Source: Chitinophagales bacterium (GTDB lineage Bacteria; Bacteroidota; Bacteroidia; Chitinophagales; Chitinophagaceae). From it: a DNA stretch of 57,634 nucleotides. The notes below the pieces were generated by a model. The model was given only the letters and a program-made list of their open reading frames with translations. It had not been told where the DNA came from and searched no databases. The stretch lies in assembly GCA_017303395.1 (NCBI GenBank), contig JAFLBN010000021.1, positions 1-57,634 on the forward strand, read 5' to 3'. The position numbers and the translations under genes were made by a program. Shown in pieces: positions 24,515-33,115 of this stretch (position 1 is the first letter of the stretch; the number at the start of each line of letters is the position of its first letter).

Positions 24515-26386
24515 ATGTCAGACCAGTATATAGTATCGGCCCGTAAATACCGCCCCCAAACCTTTGATACGGTTGTGGGGCAGGAGCATATTACCACTAC
24601 GCTCAAAAATGCCATTCGCCACAATCATCTGGCGCATGCGTATCTGTTTTGCGGTCCGCGTGGTGTGGGTAAAACTACCTGCGCCCGTATATTGGCAAAG
24701 ACCATCAATTGCGAAAACCCGACGGCTGATATAGAAGCCTGCGGTACCTGCGCTACCTGTCAGAGCTTCAACAACAATACATCGTTCAATGTATTCGAGC
24801 TCGATGCTGCCAGCAACAACTCGGTAGATGATATCCGTAACCTTACAGACCAGGTACGTTTTGCTCCGCAACAGGGTAAGTACAAGATATACATCATAGA
24901 TGAGGTTCACATGCTGAGTGCTGCGGCCTTCAACGCCTTTCTGAAGACGCTGGAAGAACCGCCACCGTATGCCATCTTCATCCTTGCCACTACAGAAAAG
25001 CACAAGATACTGCCAACCATCCTCAGCCGTTGCCAGATATTCGACTTCAAGCGGATTACTACTACAGACATCGTGAACCACCTGCACAGCATTGCCACCA
25101 AAGAAGGGGTAGTAGCACAGGAGGCTGGCCTGCACGTAATAGCGCAAAAGAGCGAAGGCTGTATGCGCGATGCCCTGAGTATGCTCGACAGGATAGTAAG
25201 CTTTACCAATGGTATGCTTACCTACCAAAGCACGATGGAGCACCTCAACCTGCTGGATGCTGACTACTACTTCAAACTGACAGACCATATACTTTCTCAA
25301 GATGTAAGCGGTACGCTGCTGCAACTGGATAGCGCACTGGAACGTGGTTTTGAAGGAGATGTAATACTGGAAGGTATGGCAGAGCATCTGCGCAATCTCT
25401 TGCTGTGCAAAGACCCGCGTATGGCCAAGCTGCTGGATGTACCCGCAGACCATAAGCCTGTCTTTCACGAAAAAGCCAGTCAGACACCGCCGTCATTTAT
25501 CATTTCTGCATTGAATGTGGTAAACGATAGCGAGATTAATTATAAGAACGCTACCAACAAGCGCCTGCATGTAGAAATGTGCCTGATACGGCTTTGCTAC
25601 GTGCTGCAGGTAACATCGGCATCAGCCGGTGACGAAAAAAAAAACACTGATAGCATAGGTTTTGCTCCTACAAAGCCACAGCCTGCAGTAGCCGCACCGG
25701 TTCAACTCCCGTCTTCACTACCACAAGCACCGCCACCTGTTCCGCAGCCGGCACCTGCAAAGGTTATAGATTTGGCACCGCCTCCGCACGATGTGCTGCC
25801 CGCAAGCATTACTGCAGAGCCAGAACCTGTTATGCAGCCAAAGCCTGCACCGCAGCCTGCCATACCTGTGCAGCCACAGGCGCCGAGCGTCAATCCTTTT
25901 TTTACACCGCCGCCGCCCGAGGCTACAACTACCACACGCCGCATCAATAAGAGTTTTATAGACCTGGATGCTGTGATAGATGCAGAGTTGAAGAGCCAGC
26001 AGGCAGAACGTAAAGAGGTGACACTTGAACTGGTGCAAAGCATCTGGCAGATGTATAAAGACAGCATACCACCTACACGTAGCTCGCTCCGCAGCCAGTT
26101 GACGATGATGGATATGGAGTTTTACCCGCCCGATGAGGTGCGCATCATCTGCAAGGACGAGATGATAGAGTCTGCTGCCAACAATGAAAGGAATACACTC
26201 ATTGACCTCTTCCGCAAGGAGTCTGAAAACCCGCTGCGTGTTCGTGTAGAGCTTCGCAAGGATATGGTTATCAAAGAAGAAGGCCCCAAGGTGCTGAGCA
26301 AGCCCGAAGTGCTGGAAGAGATGAAGAAGAAGAACCCCTCATTGGCCAAACTTTGTGATGCATTGAATATGCAGATAGAGTGGTAA
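24515..26386 (+). CDS. dnaX: DNA polymerase III subunits gamma/tau
   Basis: 623 residues. The AAA+ clamp-loader core is complete: QTFDTVVGQEHI, Walker A GPRGVGKTTCARI (~46-58), four zinc-ligand cysteines (CENPTADIEACGTCATC), Walker B KIYIIDEVHML, sensor 1 and the SRC motif (TILSRCQIFDFKRI). After residue ~370 comes a Pro/Ala/Gln-rich linker, then a C-terminal domain (~470-620) in the position of the tau region that binds the polymerase. It loads the sliding clamp at the replication fork. No slippery sequence for a gamma form is obvious. Confidence 0.96.
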   Translation: MSDQYIVSARKYRPQTFDTVVGQEHITTTLKNAIRHNHLAHAYLFCGPRGVGKTTCARILAKTINCENPTADIEACGTCATCQSFNNNTSFNVFELDAASNNSVDDIRNLTDQVRFAPQQGKYKIYIIDEVHMLSAAAFNAFLKTLEEPPPYAIFILATTEKHKILPTILSRCQIFDFKRITTTDIVNHLHSIATKEGVVAQEAGLHVIAQKSEGCMRDALSMLDRIVSFTNGMLTYQSTMEHLNLLDADYYFKLTDHILSQDVSGTLLQLDSALERGFEGDVILEGMAEHLRNLLLCKDPRMAKLLDVPADHKPVFHEKASQTPPSFIISALNVVNDSEINYKNATNKRLHVEMCLIRLCYVLQVTSASAGDEKKNTDSIGFAPTKPQPAVAAPVQLPSSLPQAPPPVPQPAPAKVIDLAPPPHDVLPASITAEPEPVMQPKPAPQPAIPVQPQAPSVNPFFTPPPPEATTTTRRINKSFIDLDAVIDAELKSQQAERKEVTLELVQSIWQMYKDSIPPTRSSLRSQLTMMDMEFYPPDEVRIICKDEMIESAANNERNTLIDLFRKESENPLRVRVELRKDMVIKEEGPKVLSKPEVLEEMKKKNPSLAKLCDALNMQIEW

Positions 26387-26459
26387 GCAGGGCAGTTTTT
26401 CGATAAATAGACTATTTGATAATGTGTGCAGCCAATTTGCCAATAATTAAGGCATCGGG

Positions 26460-26493
26460 TTGCTGAAAGAAACCAACATTTGTGTTACTTTTG
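26460..26493 (+). promoter_or_regulatory. Promoter of the pyruvate dehydrogenase E2 gene
   Basis: TTG (26460-26462), 23 bp, TACTTTTG (26486-26493). Transcription would begin about 28 nt before the ATG at 26526, which supports that start over the open frame upstream. Confidence 0.65.
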
Positions 26494-26525
26494 ACACTCA
26501 AAAACCAATAACTAAGACACGACTT

Positions 26526-28133
26526 ATGGCCGAAGCGATACGAATGCCGTTGCTGAGCGATACGATGAAAGAAGGGGTGATAGCTGAATGGCACAAAAAA
26601 GTAGGGGATAAGGTAAAAAGTGATGATATATTAGCCGAAGTGGAAACGGACAAAGCTACTATGGAAGTAATGCCATATGTAGACGGTACTTTGCTGTATG
26701 TAGGTGTAGAGAAAGGGAAGGCTGCTAAAGTAAATGATATTATTGCCATCGTAGGTAAAGAGGGTGAAGACTTCAGCGCATTGCTGAGTGCTGCACCTGC
26801 TGCATCTGCACCTGTTGCTGAAGCACCTGCACAAGCCGCTACTGCTGCTCCCGCAGCGGCTGCACCTGCACCAAAGCCGGGCGATGCAACTGTTATCCGC
26901 ATGCCGCTGCTGAGCGATACCATGAAAGAAGGTAAGATAGTAGCATGGCACAAGAAAGTAGGCGATAAAATCAAGAGCGATGATATAATGGCCGAAGTGG
27001 AAACAGACAAAGCCACTATGGAAGTAATGCCTTATGTAGATGGCACCCTGCTGTATATTGGTGTACAGGAAGGTAACGCTGCTAAGGTGAATGAAATTAT
27101 AGCTATCGTGGGTAAAGCGGGCACAGATGTAGCTCCTTACCTTACAGATGCTCCTGCTGCTCCGGAGGCAAGTGCGCCTAGTGCTGCGCCTGCACAGGCT
27201 GCTGCTTCTGCAACTGCTACTGCTGCACCTGTTGCTGCAAGCACTAACAGCGATGAAAGGGTAAAGATATCTCCACTGGCTAAGAAGCTGGCTGAAGAGA
27301 AAGGTATCAACCTGAGTACCGTAAGTGGTACCGGCGATAATGGTCGCATCATCAAACGCGATATAGATAACTACAAACCATCTGCTGCACCTGCTGCTGC
27401 AAGCGCACCTGCAAAAGCTGCAAGCTTTGTACAGGCTGCACCTGTAGGTCAGGAAGCATATACAGACAAGCCACTGTCGCAAATGCGCAAAGTGATAGCG
27501 CAGCGCCTGAGTGACAGTATGTTTACTGCACCGCACTTCTACCTGCGTATTACGGTAACGATGGACAAGGCGATGGAAGCCCGCAAAGCTATCAACGATG
27601 TATCGCCTGTTAAAGTATCTTTCAACGACCTGATAATAAAAGCATGTGCTATGGCGCTGCGCCAGCATCCTGATGTTAACAGCAGTTGGATGGGCGATTT
27701 CATCCGCCACAATCAGCACATACACGTAGGTACTGCTGTGGCTATAGAAGATGGCCTGATAGTACCTGTTGTTAAGTTTGCAGACCAGAAGTCGCTATCG
27801 CAGATAGCTGCAGAGGCTAAAGAACTGGCAGATAAGGCTAAGACCAAGAAGCTGCAACCACAGGAGTTTACAGGCAATACATTCACTATATCTAATCTGG
27901 GTATGATGGGTATAGATGAGTTTACAGCCATCATCAATCCGCCGGATAGCTGCATACTGGCAGTGGGCAATATAGTACCAACACCTGTTGTAGAGAACAA
28001 CCAGGTAGTAGTACGCAACCTGCTGAAACTGACACTGAGCTGTGACCATAGGGTAGTAGATGGTGCTGTTGGTGCGCGCTTCCTGCAAACACTGAAAACA
28101 CATCTGGAAAACCCGGTGACAATGCTGGTGTGA
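26526..28133 (+). CDS. Dihydrolipoamide acetyltransferase (E2) of pyruvate dehydrogenase
   Basis: 535 residues from ATG 26526 (MAEAIRMPLLSDTMKEG). Two lipoyl domains (residues ~1-80 and ~125-205) are near duplicates, each with lipoylated Lys in ETDKATMEV; Ala/Pro-rich linkers separate them from the E1/E3-binding domain (ISPLAKKLAEEKGINLSTVSGTGDNGRIIKRD) and a catalytic domain ending SCDHRVVDGAVGARFL (His and Asp of the active site). It moves acetyl groups to CoA inside the pyruvate dehydrogenase complex. E1-alpha is encoded separately at 36351; E1-beta and E3 are not in the window. Usual symbol pdhC/aceF. Confidence 0.93.
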   Translation: MAEAIRMPLLSDTMKEGVIAEWHKKVGDKVKSDDILAEVETDKATMEVMPYVDGTLLYVGVEKGKAAKVNDIIAIVGKEGEDFSALLSAAPAASAPVAEAPAQAATAAPAAAAPAPKPGDATVIRMPLLSDTMKEGKIVAWHKKVGDKIKSDDIMAEVETDKATMEVMPYVDGTLLYIGVQEGNAAKVNEIIAIVGKAGTDVAPYLTDAPAAPEASAPSAAPAQAAASATATAAPVAASTNSDERVKISPLAKKLAEEKGINLSTVSGTGDNGRIIKRDIDNYKPSAAPAAASAPAKAASFVQAAPVGQEAYTDKPLSQMRKVIAQRLSDSMFTAPHFYLRITVTMDKAMEARKAINDVSPVKVSFNDLIIKACAMALRQHPDVNSSWMGDFIRHNQHIHVGTAVAIEDGLIVPVVKFADQKSLSQIAAEAKELADKAKTKKLQPQEFTGNTFTISNLGMMGIDEFTAIINPPDSCILAVGNIVPTPVVENNQVVVRNLLKLTLSCDHRVVDGAVGARFLQTLKTHLENPVTMLV

Positions 28134-28167
28134 TAGTCAATACAAGACGTTAGTAAGTATAATTATA

Positions 28168-28197
28168 AAAGGTGCCTTAAACGGGCACCTTTATTTT
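28168..28197 (+). terminator. Terminator of the E2 gene
   Basis: AAAGGTGCC-TTAAACG-GGCACCTTT then ATTTTTG. Confidence 0.88.
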
Positions 28198-28221
28198 TGT
28201 GGTTTGTAAAACCCTCAATGA

Positions 28222-28251
28222 AAAAGCCCTTGCTGTGTAGCAAGGGCTTTT
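28222..28251. terminator. Bidirectional terminator, mainly for the L25 gene
   Basis: AAAAGCCCTTGCT-GTGT-AGCAAGGGCTTTT, a 13-bp perfect stem between convergent genes. Confidence 0.9.
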
Positions 28252-28272
28252 ATATGTTCTAAGCGGTTAGGC

Positions 28273-28866
28273 TTATTTTTTACCTTTACCTGCAGTAGCT
28301 TCAGCGCTTTCTGCTTGTTTCAGCGCACGTGTCATTACTACAGATGCTACCGGGATACGTGGAGAGTTCATGATTTCGATGTTCTCAACATTTACATCCT
28401 GAACACGAACGTTACCGTTCAGTTCCAGATTTTCGATGTTCAGTTCCAGGTTCTCACGCAGGAATTTAGGATAAGTGCGCACTTTCAGGCTCTTAACTTT
28501 TACTTCCAGACGACCACCCGCTTTTACACCCACCGGCTGACCAACGAATTTCAAAGGCAGGTTAGCTATTACTTTCTTGTCATCAACCAGTTCCAGCAAG
28601 TCAACGTGGTTCAGTTCATCTGTCAGAACGTCGAACTGCAGGTCTTTCATGATACAAGTGTAAGATTTACCATCTACAGTGATTTCTGCCAACTGGAAGT
28701 CAGGCGTGTAAACCAATGGACGGAAAGACAATTGGTCTGCACTGAAATGGATTGTTTCTTTACCGCCGTAGATTACAGCCGGTACTTGACCTTCAGAACG
28801 AAGACGGCGAGTTGCAGTTTTACCGTGTTCGCTTCTGCTTTTACCTTCAATTTTTACAACTTTCAT
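28273..28866 (-). CDS. rplY: 50S ribosomal protein L25 / general stress protein Ctc
   Basis: 197 residues from ATG 28866 (MKVVKIEGKSRSEHGKTATRRLRSEGQVPAVIYGG); an upstream ATG at 28908 overlaps the promoter, so it is rejected. It is the long, two-domain Ctc form: an N-terminal L25 domain that binds 5S rRNA (GKTATRRLR, VPAVIYGG) and a C-terminal TL5-like domain (NLPLKFVGQPVGVKAGGRLEV). The C-terminus is Ala/Glu/Lys-rich. It is a single gene with its own promoter at 28906-28913 and terminator. Confidence 0.95.
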   Translation of the reverse strand: MKVVKIEGKSRSEHGKTATRRLRSEGQVPAVIYGGKETIHFSADQLSFRPLVYTPDFQLAEITVDGKSYTCIMKDLQFDVLTDELNHVDLLELVDDKKVIANLPLKFVGQPVGVKAGGRLEVKVKSLKVRTYPKFLRENLELNIENLELNGNVRVQDVNVENIEIMNSPRIPVASVVMTRALKQAESAEATAGKGKK

Positions 28867-28905
28867 TTTAAAAGTTTTGTATTTCAACACCGTGCGAATA
28901 CCCGT

Positions 28906-28913
28906 CAAACATA
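28906..28913 (-). promoter_or_regulatory. -7 element TATGTTTG of the L25 gene
   Basis: On the minus strand TATGTTTG fits TAnnTTTG and lies 40 bp before ATG 28866. Confidence 0.45.
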
Positions 28914-28997
28914 CGGACGTTGAAATGGTAGTTAACTAATAATGTACGCTATTGATGAGCGGACAGGTTTTTTTGTTTAAACAGTCTTTATGATTTA

Positions 28998-29072
28998 GTT
29001 GATTGGTTGATTTGCTGCCTTGTTAATCGGTATTAGTAACCAATCAACAGATAAACTAGTCAACTACTCAAC
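28998..29072. repeat. GTTGA-word hairpin array
   Basis: A left arm AGTTGATTGGTTGATTTG pairs with a right arm containing AACCAATCAAC and then two further TCAACTA words. Similar word arrays, without the gene islands, lie at 39998-40022 and 48577-48600. Architecture (short words, 1-3-nt gaps, inverted arm) matches the arrays at 41.2-42.5 and 52.2-54.2 kb. Confidence 0.55.
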
Positions 29073-30013
29073 TATTTTTTACCATGTACAAATAAAGAAC
29101 TAATCGACTTGTTCTCGAAAGTATTGCGGATAGCCACTGCAAACAGTTCTGCCGTAGACAATACTTTAATCTTAGAACATTCCCCTTTCAGTGGTATGGT
29201 ATCGCAAACAACCAGTTCTTCCAGTTCAGAATTCTGTATGTTTTCGTATGCTTTACCACTCAGCACCGGGTGTGTACAGAAAGCGCGTACAGACAATGCA
29301 CCGCGTTCTTTCAGTATAGCAGCAGACTTGCTCAGTGTGCCCGCAGTATCGCAGATATCATCTATCAATACTACGTGTTTGCCGCTTACATCACCTATTA
29401 CCGTCATTGCAGCTACCTCGTTGGCGCGTTTGCGTTGCTTGTCACAGATTACCATGTCAAGGCCAAAATACTTGGCTACTTCGCGCACCCTGTTGGTACT
29501 ACCCACGTCGGGGGACGCAAAGATAAGGTTTTCCATGTTAAGATTTTCAATATATGGTATGAAAATCGCAGAGCTATCCAGGTGATCCACCGGAATATCA
29601 AAGAACCCTTGTATCTGCGGTGCGTGCAGGTCCATCGTCATTACCCTGTTTGCGCCTGCTGTTGTCAGCAGATTTGCCACCAGTTTTGATGCGATTGCCA
29701 CACGTGGCTTGTCTTTCCTGTCCTGACGGGCAAAGCCGAAGTAAGGTATAACCGCTGTGATATAACCGGCAGAAGCACGGCGCGCAGCGTCAATCATCAT
29801 CAGCAGTTCCATCAGGTTGTCTGATGGGGCAGATGTAGATTGTACCAGGAAAACATAGTCACCACGGATTGATTCATTGAATACCGGCTGAAACTCACCA
29901 TCACTGAACTTCTGGATTGTGAGGTTGCCTAATTGCTTACCAAAAGATTTGGCAATCTGCTCCGCCAGGTATGTAGAACTTGTGCCGGAGAATATCTTAA
30001 CAGATGACTGCAT
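29072..30013 (-). CDS. prs: Ribose-phosphate pyrophosphokinase (PRPP synthetase)
   Basis: 313 residues from ATG 30013 (MQSSVKIFSGTSSTYLAEQIAKSFG); ATG 30019 is two codons earlier, and further extension overlaps the promoter. It makes PRPP from ribose 5-phosphate and ATP for nucleotides, His and Trp. Signatures: FSDGEFQPVFNESIRGDYVFLVQST (ATP/ribose region), YFGFARQDRK (flexible loop), MDLHAPQIQGFF, and the PRPP loop VVLIDDICDTAGT. The type is class I. The -7 element TACTTTTG lies at 30037-30044. Confidence 0.95.
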   Translation of the reverse strand: MQSSVKIFSGTSSTYLAEQIAKSFGKQLGNLTIQKFSDGEFQPVFNESIRGDYVFLVQSTSAPSDNLMELLMMIDAARRASAGYITAVIPYFGFARQDRKDKPRVAIASKLVANLLTTAGANRVMTMDLHAPQIQGFFDIPVDHLDSSAIFIPYIENLNMENLIFASPDVGSTNRVREVAKYFGLDMVICDKQRKRANEVAAMTVIGDVSGKHVVLIDDICDTAGTLSKSAAILKERGALSVRAFCTHPVLSGKAYENIQNSELEELVVCDTIPLKGECSKIKVLSTAELFAVAIRNTFENKSISSLFVHGKK

Positions 30014-30036
30014 GAACATTGTATCAGAATGGAGTG

Positions 30037-30044
30037 CAAAAGTA
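30037..30044 (-). promoter_or_regulatory. -7 element TACTTTTG of prs
   Basis: Consensus match on the minus strand, 23-29 bp before the two possible start codons; no clear -33 TTG. Confidence 0.45.
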
Positions 30045-30109
30045 AACAAAGCATGTGGTACTATAAAGAGATATTTACGCTGAATTAATGATTTTATTTT
30101 CAGAATATT

Positions 30110-30140
30110 TTGAAAATTCAAAAAGGTGTATTTATCTTTA
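30110..30140 (+). promoter_or_regulatory. Promoter of the GbsR-regulator operon
   Basis: TTG (30110-30112), 20 bp, TATCTTTA (30133-30140). The start codon at 30145 is only 4 bp past the -7 element, so the mRNA is probably leaderless. Confidence 0.55.
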
Positions 30141-30144
30141 CATT

Positions 30145-30651
30145 ATGAAACTGGAAGAGGCAAAACAGCAGTTTATAAATAGCTGGGGAGTGATAGGCAC
30201 ACAGTGGGGTATTAACCGCACCATGGCGCAGATACATGCGTTGCTGATGGTGAGCGCAGAGCCGCTGAGTGCAGATGATGTGATGGAGCAACTACAGATA
30301 AGCCGTGGTAATGCCAACATGAATATACGCGAGTTGATAGACTGGAAGCTGGTAGACAAAGTATTGAAACCGGGTGAGCGTAAGGAGTTCTTTACCGCAG
30401 AGAAAGACATCTGGAAAGTGGCCATGCGCATTACCAATGAAAGGAAGCGCAGAGAATTAGACCCGATAATTAAAGTATTGGAAGAAATAGGTGAGGTAGA
30501 AGGAGATAAGAAAGATAAAGATGTGAAAGCATTTACAGACACAGTAACCCAATTGCAAAAATTTGCCAAGCAGGCAGACAAAGCACTCAGTAGCCTTACA
30601 AAGGCTGACGAGAATTGGTTTACAGGAACGATACTAAAGTTGTTTAAATAG
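30145..30651 (+). CDS. GbsR/MarR-family transcriptional regulator
   Basis: 168 residues from ATG 30145 (MKLEEAKQQFINSWGVIGTQWGINRTMAQIHALLMVSAEPLSADDV). The winged-helix core includes the recognition helix SRGNANMNIRELIDW, typical of GbsR-like regulators. C-terminal residues ~100-165 are helical and Lys-rich and could bind a ligand. It probably acts on its own operon: three small membrane proteins and an epimerase lie downstream (170 bp gap with a hairpin at 30677-30694). GbsR regulators repress glycine-betaine genes in Bacillus, but the ligand here is unknown. Confidence 0.85.
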   Translation: MKLEEAKQQFINSWGVIGTQWGINRTMAQIHALLMVSAEPLSADDVMEQLQISRGNANMNIRELIDWKLVDKVLKPGERKEFFTAEKDIWKVAMRITNERKRRELDPIIKVLEEIGEVEGDKKDKDVKAFTDTVTQLQKFAKQADKALSSLTKADENWFTGTILKLFK

Positions 30652-30676
30652 TTACTTTAAACGTTTGCAAAAACAA

Positions 30677-30698
30677 AGCCGGAGCAATCCGGTTTTAT
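30677..30698 (+). terminator. Weak terminator/attenuator after the regulator gene
   Basis: AGCCGGA-GCAA-TCCGGTT followed by TTATTT, 25 bp after the regulator stop; it may limit read-through to the membrane protein genes. Confidence 0.6.
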
Positions 30699-30821
30699 TT
30701 AGCGAAACATCTTTCAATAAATTCTGAAAATTCAATAACAATGACAAAGAGCAGCCATCCTCCCTAAGTGAATAAAGCCATCAATAATTAAATATCCAAT
30801 TCACTTTTTAAAATCTGTTTT

Positions 30822-31196
30822 ATGAACAACATCATAGTATTATACGCAGCCTACTTGCTGATAACCATCACAGTAACCATATGGGTAGCCCGTACTTTGT
30901 TCCGCAACGGTAAATTGTTTCTGGTAGATATTTTTCATGGTAATAAAGAACTGGCAGAGGCTGTAAACAATCTGCTGTTGGTTGGCTTTTATCTCATCAA
31001 CATAGGGTATGCGGTATATACCCTGCAAGTGGTAGCCGACGTAAACAGTGCCCGTGCAGTGATAGAAATATTGAGTCTGAAAATTGGTGCCATCATCTTG
31101 ATACTTGGTTGTATGCACTTCCTGAATATGTTCATCTTCTTCCGCCTGCGCAAAAGGGCGCTGATAGAAAAACGTAACCATGAACTGGGTTATTAA
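30822..31196 (+). CDS. Small membrane protein of unknown function (three helices)
   Basis: 124 residues with hydrophobic helices at about 4-24 (IVLYAAYLLITITVTIWVA), 48-72 (NLLLVGFYLINIGYAVYTLQVV) and 85-110 (SLKIGAIILILGCMHFLNMFIFFRLR), then a basic tail. No family is recognised. It is the first structural gene after the GbsR-type regulator, 22 bp before the next membrane gene, so the set is a probable operon. Confidence 0.75.
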   Translation: MNNIIVLYAAYLLITITVTIWVARTLFRNGKLFLVDIFHGNKELAEAVNNLLLVGFYLINIGYAVYTLQVVADVNSARAVIEILSLKIGAIILILGCMHFLNMFIFFRLRKRALIEKRNHELGY

Positions 31197-31218
31197 TTGC
31201 TAAACAGAATAGTCAATT

Positions 31219-31653
31219 ATGAAAGAGCTATTAATATTGAAACGTATAGATTTCTGGTTGCAGCCTATAGCGGTTGTAGCACCGATGATTATAGGTGCCA
31301 TTATTAACGAACCATGGCTTGCAATGTGTATTCATTTTTCGCTGGGAAGTGTGCAGGTAATAAGCTGTTTGCTGAACAGGTTTTTTCTGAAATGCGAATA
31401 CAGAGCAGGAAGCAGAGGATTGTATGAGTTGGTGTTACTGATTTTAGCCATCGTAGGTGTACTTGCCCTGATAGCAGCAAATGGAAACAGTTCGGATGGT
31501 GAAGGTTTTGCGATTCTATACCTGCTTGTAATACTGATAGCCGGTATTGTAATGGGTATATGGTATATGATACTCAGCTTTAATGAAGCAGACAATATTG
31601 AAAGGCTGATAAAACAAAAAGAAACTGCGAACGAAAATAATCTGATTGTTTAA
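31219..31653 (+). CDS. Small membrane protein (paralog A of a tandem pair)
   Basis: 144 residues with four hydrophobic helices (about 10-32, 37-54, 70-90, 98-126). The N-terminal MKELLILKRIDFWLQPIAVV and FSLGSVQVISCLLNRF recur in the next gene (MKELLLLKRIDFVAQLLAIA; FSLGGVQVLSCLINKA), so the two are tandem duplicates. No function assigned. Confidence 0.75.
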   Translation: MKELLILKRIDFWLQPIAVVAPMIIGAIINEPWLAMCIHFSLGSVQVISCLLNRFFLKCEYRAGSRGLYELVLLILAIVGVLALIAANGNSSDGEGFAILYLLVILIAGIVMGIWYMILSFNEADNIERLIKQKETANENNLIV

Positions 31654-31670
31654 CGCATCAATTTACTAAT

Positions 31671-32087
31671 ATGAAAGAGTTATTGTTATTGAAACGTATT
31701 GACTTTGTGGCACAGCTACTGGCAATTGCAATTCCTATACTGCTGGCAATTACCACAAAAAATGATGAGATTTTTTTTATGATATACTTTAGCCTTGGAG
31801 GTGTGCAGGTGCTGAGTTGTCTTATAAACAAAGCAGGCCTAGACAAAGAATACAGAGACGGTGCAAGAACAGGCTATGAAATAGCACTATTGATAATAAC
31901 TGTACTTGGGTTAATAGCGTTATTTGATGCATACAACCCAAGCCATAGAGGTGGAAACTTTGCTATGATGTATTTATTCGTAATGCTACTAGCGGGTTTT
32001 ATTATGGGTATGTTGTATCTGATAATAAGTGCAAACGAAATGATATTCATAGCTAAGCTGGTAAAACGCCACGAACTGATAAAATAA
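31671..32087 (+). CDS. Small membrane protein (paralog B of a tandem pair)
   Basis: 138 residues, four helices, paralog of the preceding gene with 17 bp between stop and start. Shared motifs are MKEL-LLKRIDF at the start and EYR-GAR--YE-ALLI in the middle; a His-Glu-rich C-terminus differs. It precedes the TIGR01777 gene by 5 bp, so all are on one transcript. Confidence 0.75.
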   Translation: MKELLLLKRIDFVAQLLAIAIPILLAITTKNDEIFFMIYFSLGGVQVLSCLINKAGLDKEYRDGARTGYEIALLIITVLGLIALFDAYNPSHRGGNFAMMYLFVMLLAGFIMGMLYLIISANEMIFIAKLVKRHELIK

Positions 32088-32092
32088 CCGTT

Positions 32093-33034
32093 ATGCTGAA
32101 AGGTCTGAAAATAGTAATAGCCGGCGGTACAGGGTTTATGGGCAATGCCATGGCCAATGCATGGGCGGCAGATAATGAAGTCATCATTCTGACAAGACAA
32201 AGTCGCAAGGCTGTAAACAATAGTTATGGCAAGGCATATTTCAATTCATCTATCCGCTTTGTGGTATGGGGAGAAGGTAAGTCGGCCAACTGGATACAAG
32301 ATCTGGAAGGAACGGATATACTCATCAACCTGGCAGGACGCTCTGTAAACTGCAGCTATACTAAAGCAAACAGAGAAGAGATAATGAACAGCAGGGTTAG
32401 CGCTACGAAAGTGCTTGGTAATGCAGTGAAGAAACTGCAACGCCCACCAGCATTGTGGCTCAATGCATCATCTGCCACCATATACAGGCACGCAACTGAC
32501 AGACCACAGGACGAGGAGATGGGCGAGATACAAAACGATTTTTCTGTGCAGGTCTGTAAAGAATGGGAGAAGGCTTTTAATGAAATAGAATTGGCTAATA
32601 CGAGAAAGATAATCATGCGCACAGCAATAACGCTGGGCAATGGCGGTGTATTGGTGCCTTATAAGAACTTAGTGAAGTACGGATTGGGTGGAAGGCAGGG
32701 TAGCGGCAGACAGATGTTTAGCTGGGTGCATATAGATGATGTATGCAGGATAGTAGAATGGTTTTATGAAAACAAAGAAGCATCGGGCGTGTACAATCTC
32801 TCTGCCCCACACCCTGTAAGCAACGAAGTGTTTATGCAAACTCTGCGCAGCAAAATGCATGTTGGTTATGGCTTGCCATCACCTGCATGGTTGCTGAAAC
32901 TGGGGGCAATGTTTATTGCAACCGAAACAGAGTTGGTGCTGAAGAGCAGATGGGTATTGCCAACACGATTGCAGCAAGAAGGGTATGTTTTTAAGTATCA
33001 GGATATTGATGCAGCGTTGGGTAGCCTGGTATAA
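32093..33034 (+). CDS. TIGR01777-family NAD(P)-dependent epimerase/oxidoreductase
   Basis: 313 residues. The Rossmann motif GGTGFMGNAMA is at residues ~11-21; FVVWGEGKSANWIQDLEGTDILINLAGRSVNCSYTKANREEI and SRVSATKVLG are typical of the TIGR01777 group, and the C-terminal DUF1731 domain (PSPAWLLKLGAMFIATETELVLKSRWVLPTRLQQEGYVFKY) confirms it. It is an atypical short-chain dehydrogenase; some relatives affect cell division or colour, but no substrate is established. It is the last gene of the GbsR-type operon. Confidence 0.92.
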   Translation: MLKGLKIVIAGGTGFMGNAMANAWAADNEVIILTRQSRKAVNNSYGKAYFNSSIRFVVWGEGKSANWIQDLEGTDILINLAGRSVNCSYTKANREEIMNSRVSATKVLGNAVKKLQRPPALWLNASSATIYRHATDRPQDEEMGEIQNDFSVQVCKEWEKAFNEIELANTRKIIMRTAITLGNGGVLVPYKNLVKYGLGGRQGSGRQMFSWVHIDDVCRIVEWFYENKEASGVYNLSAPHPVSNEVFMQTLRSKMHVGYGLPSPAWLLKLGAMFIATETELVLKSRWVLPTRLQQEGYVFKYQDIDAALGSLV

Positions 33035-33085
33035 GTCTTAATAAAATGATTATAGCCCTATAAGACGCTACGGTTTATTATTGTA

Positions 33086-33093
33086 TAATTTTG
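33086..33093 (+). promoter_or_regulatory. -7 element TAATTTTG of the OsmC gene
   Basis: Consensus match 22 bp before ATG 33116; no well-spaced TTG. Confidence 0.45.
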
Positions 33094-33115
33094 CCTTCTA
33101 AATAATAAAACCATT

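Noticed and set aside
24518-25468. 316-codon minus-strand frame opposite dnaX
   Set aside because: Shadow of dnaX, which has complete clamp-loader motifs; no domain or start site on the minus strand.
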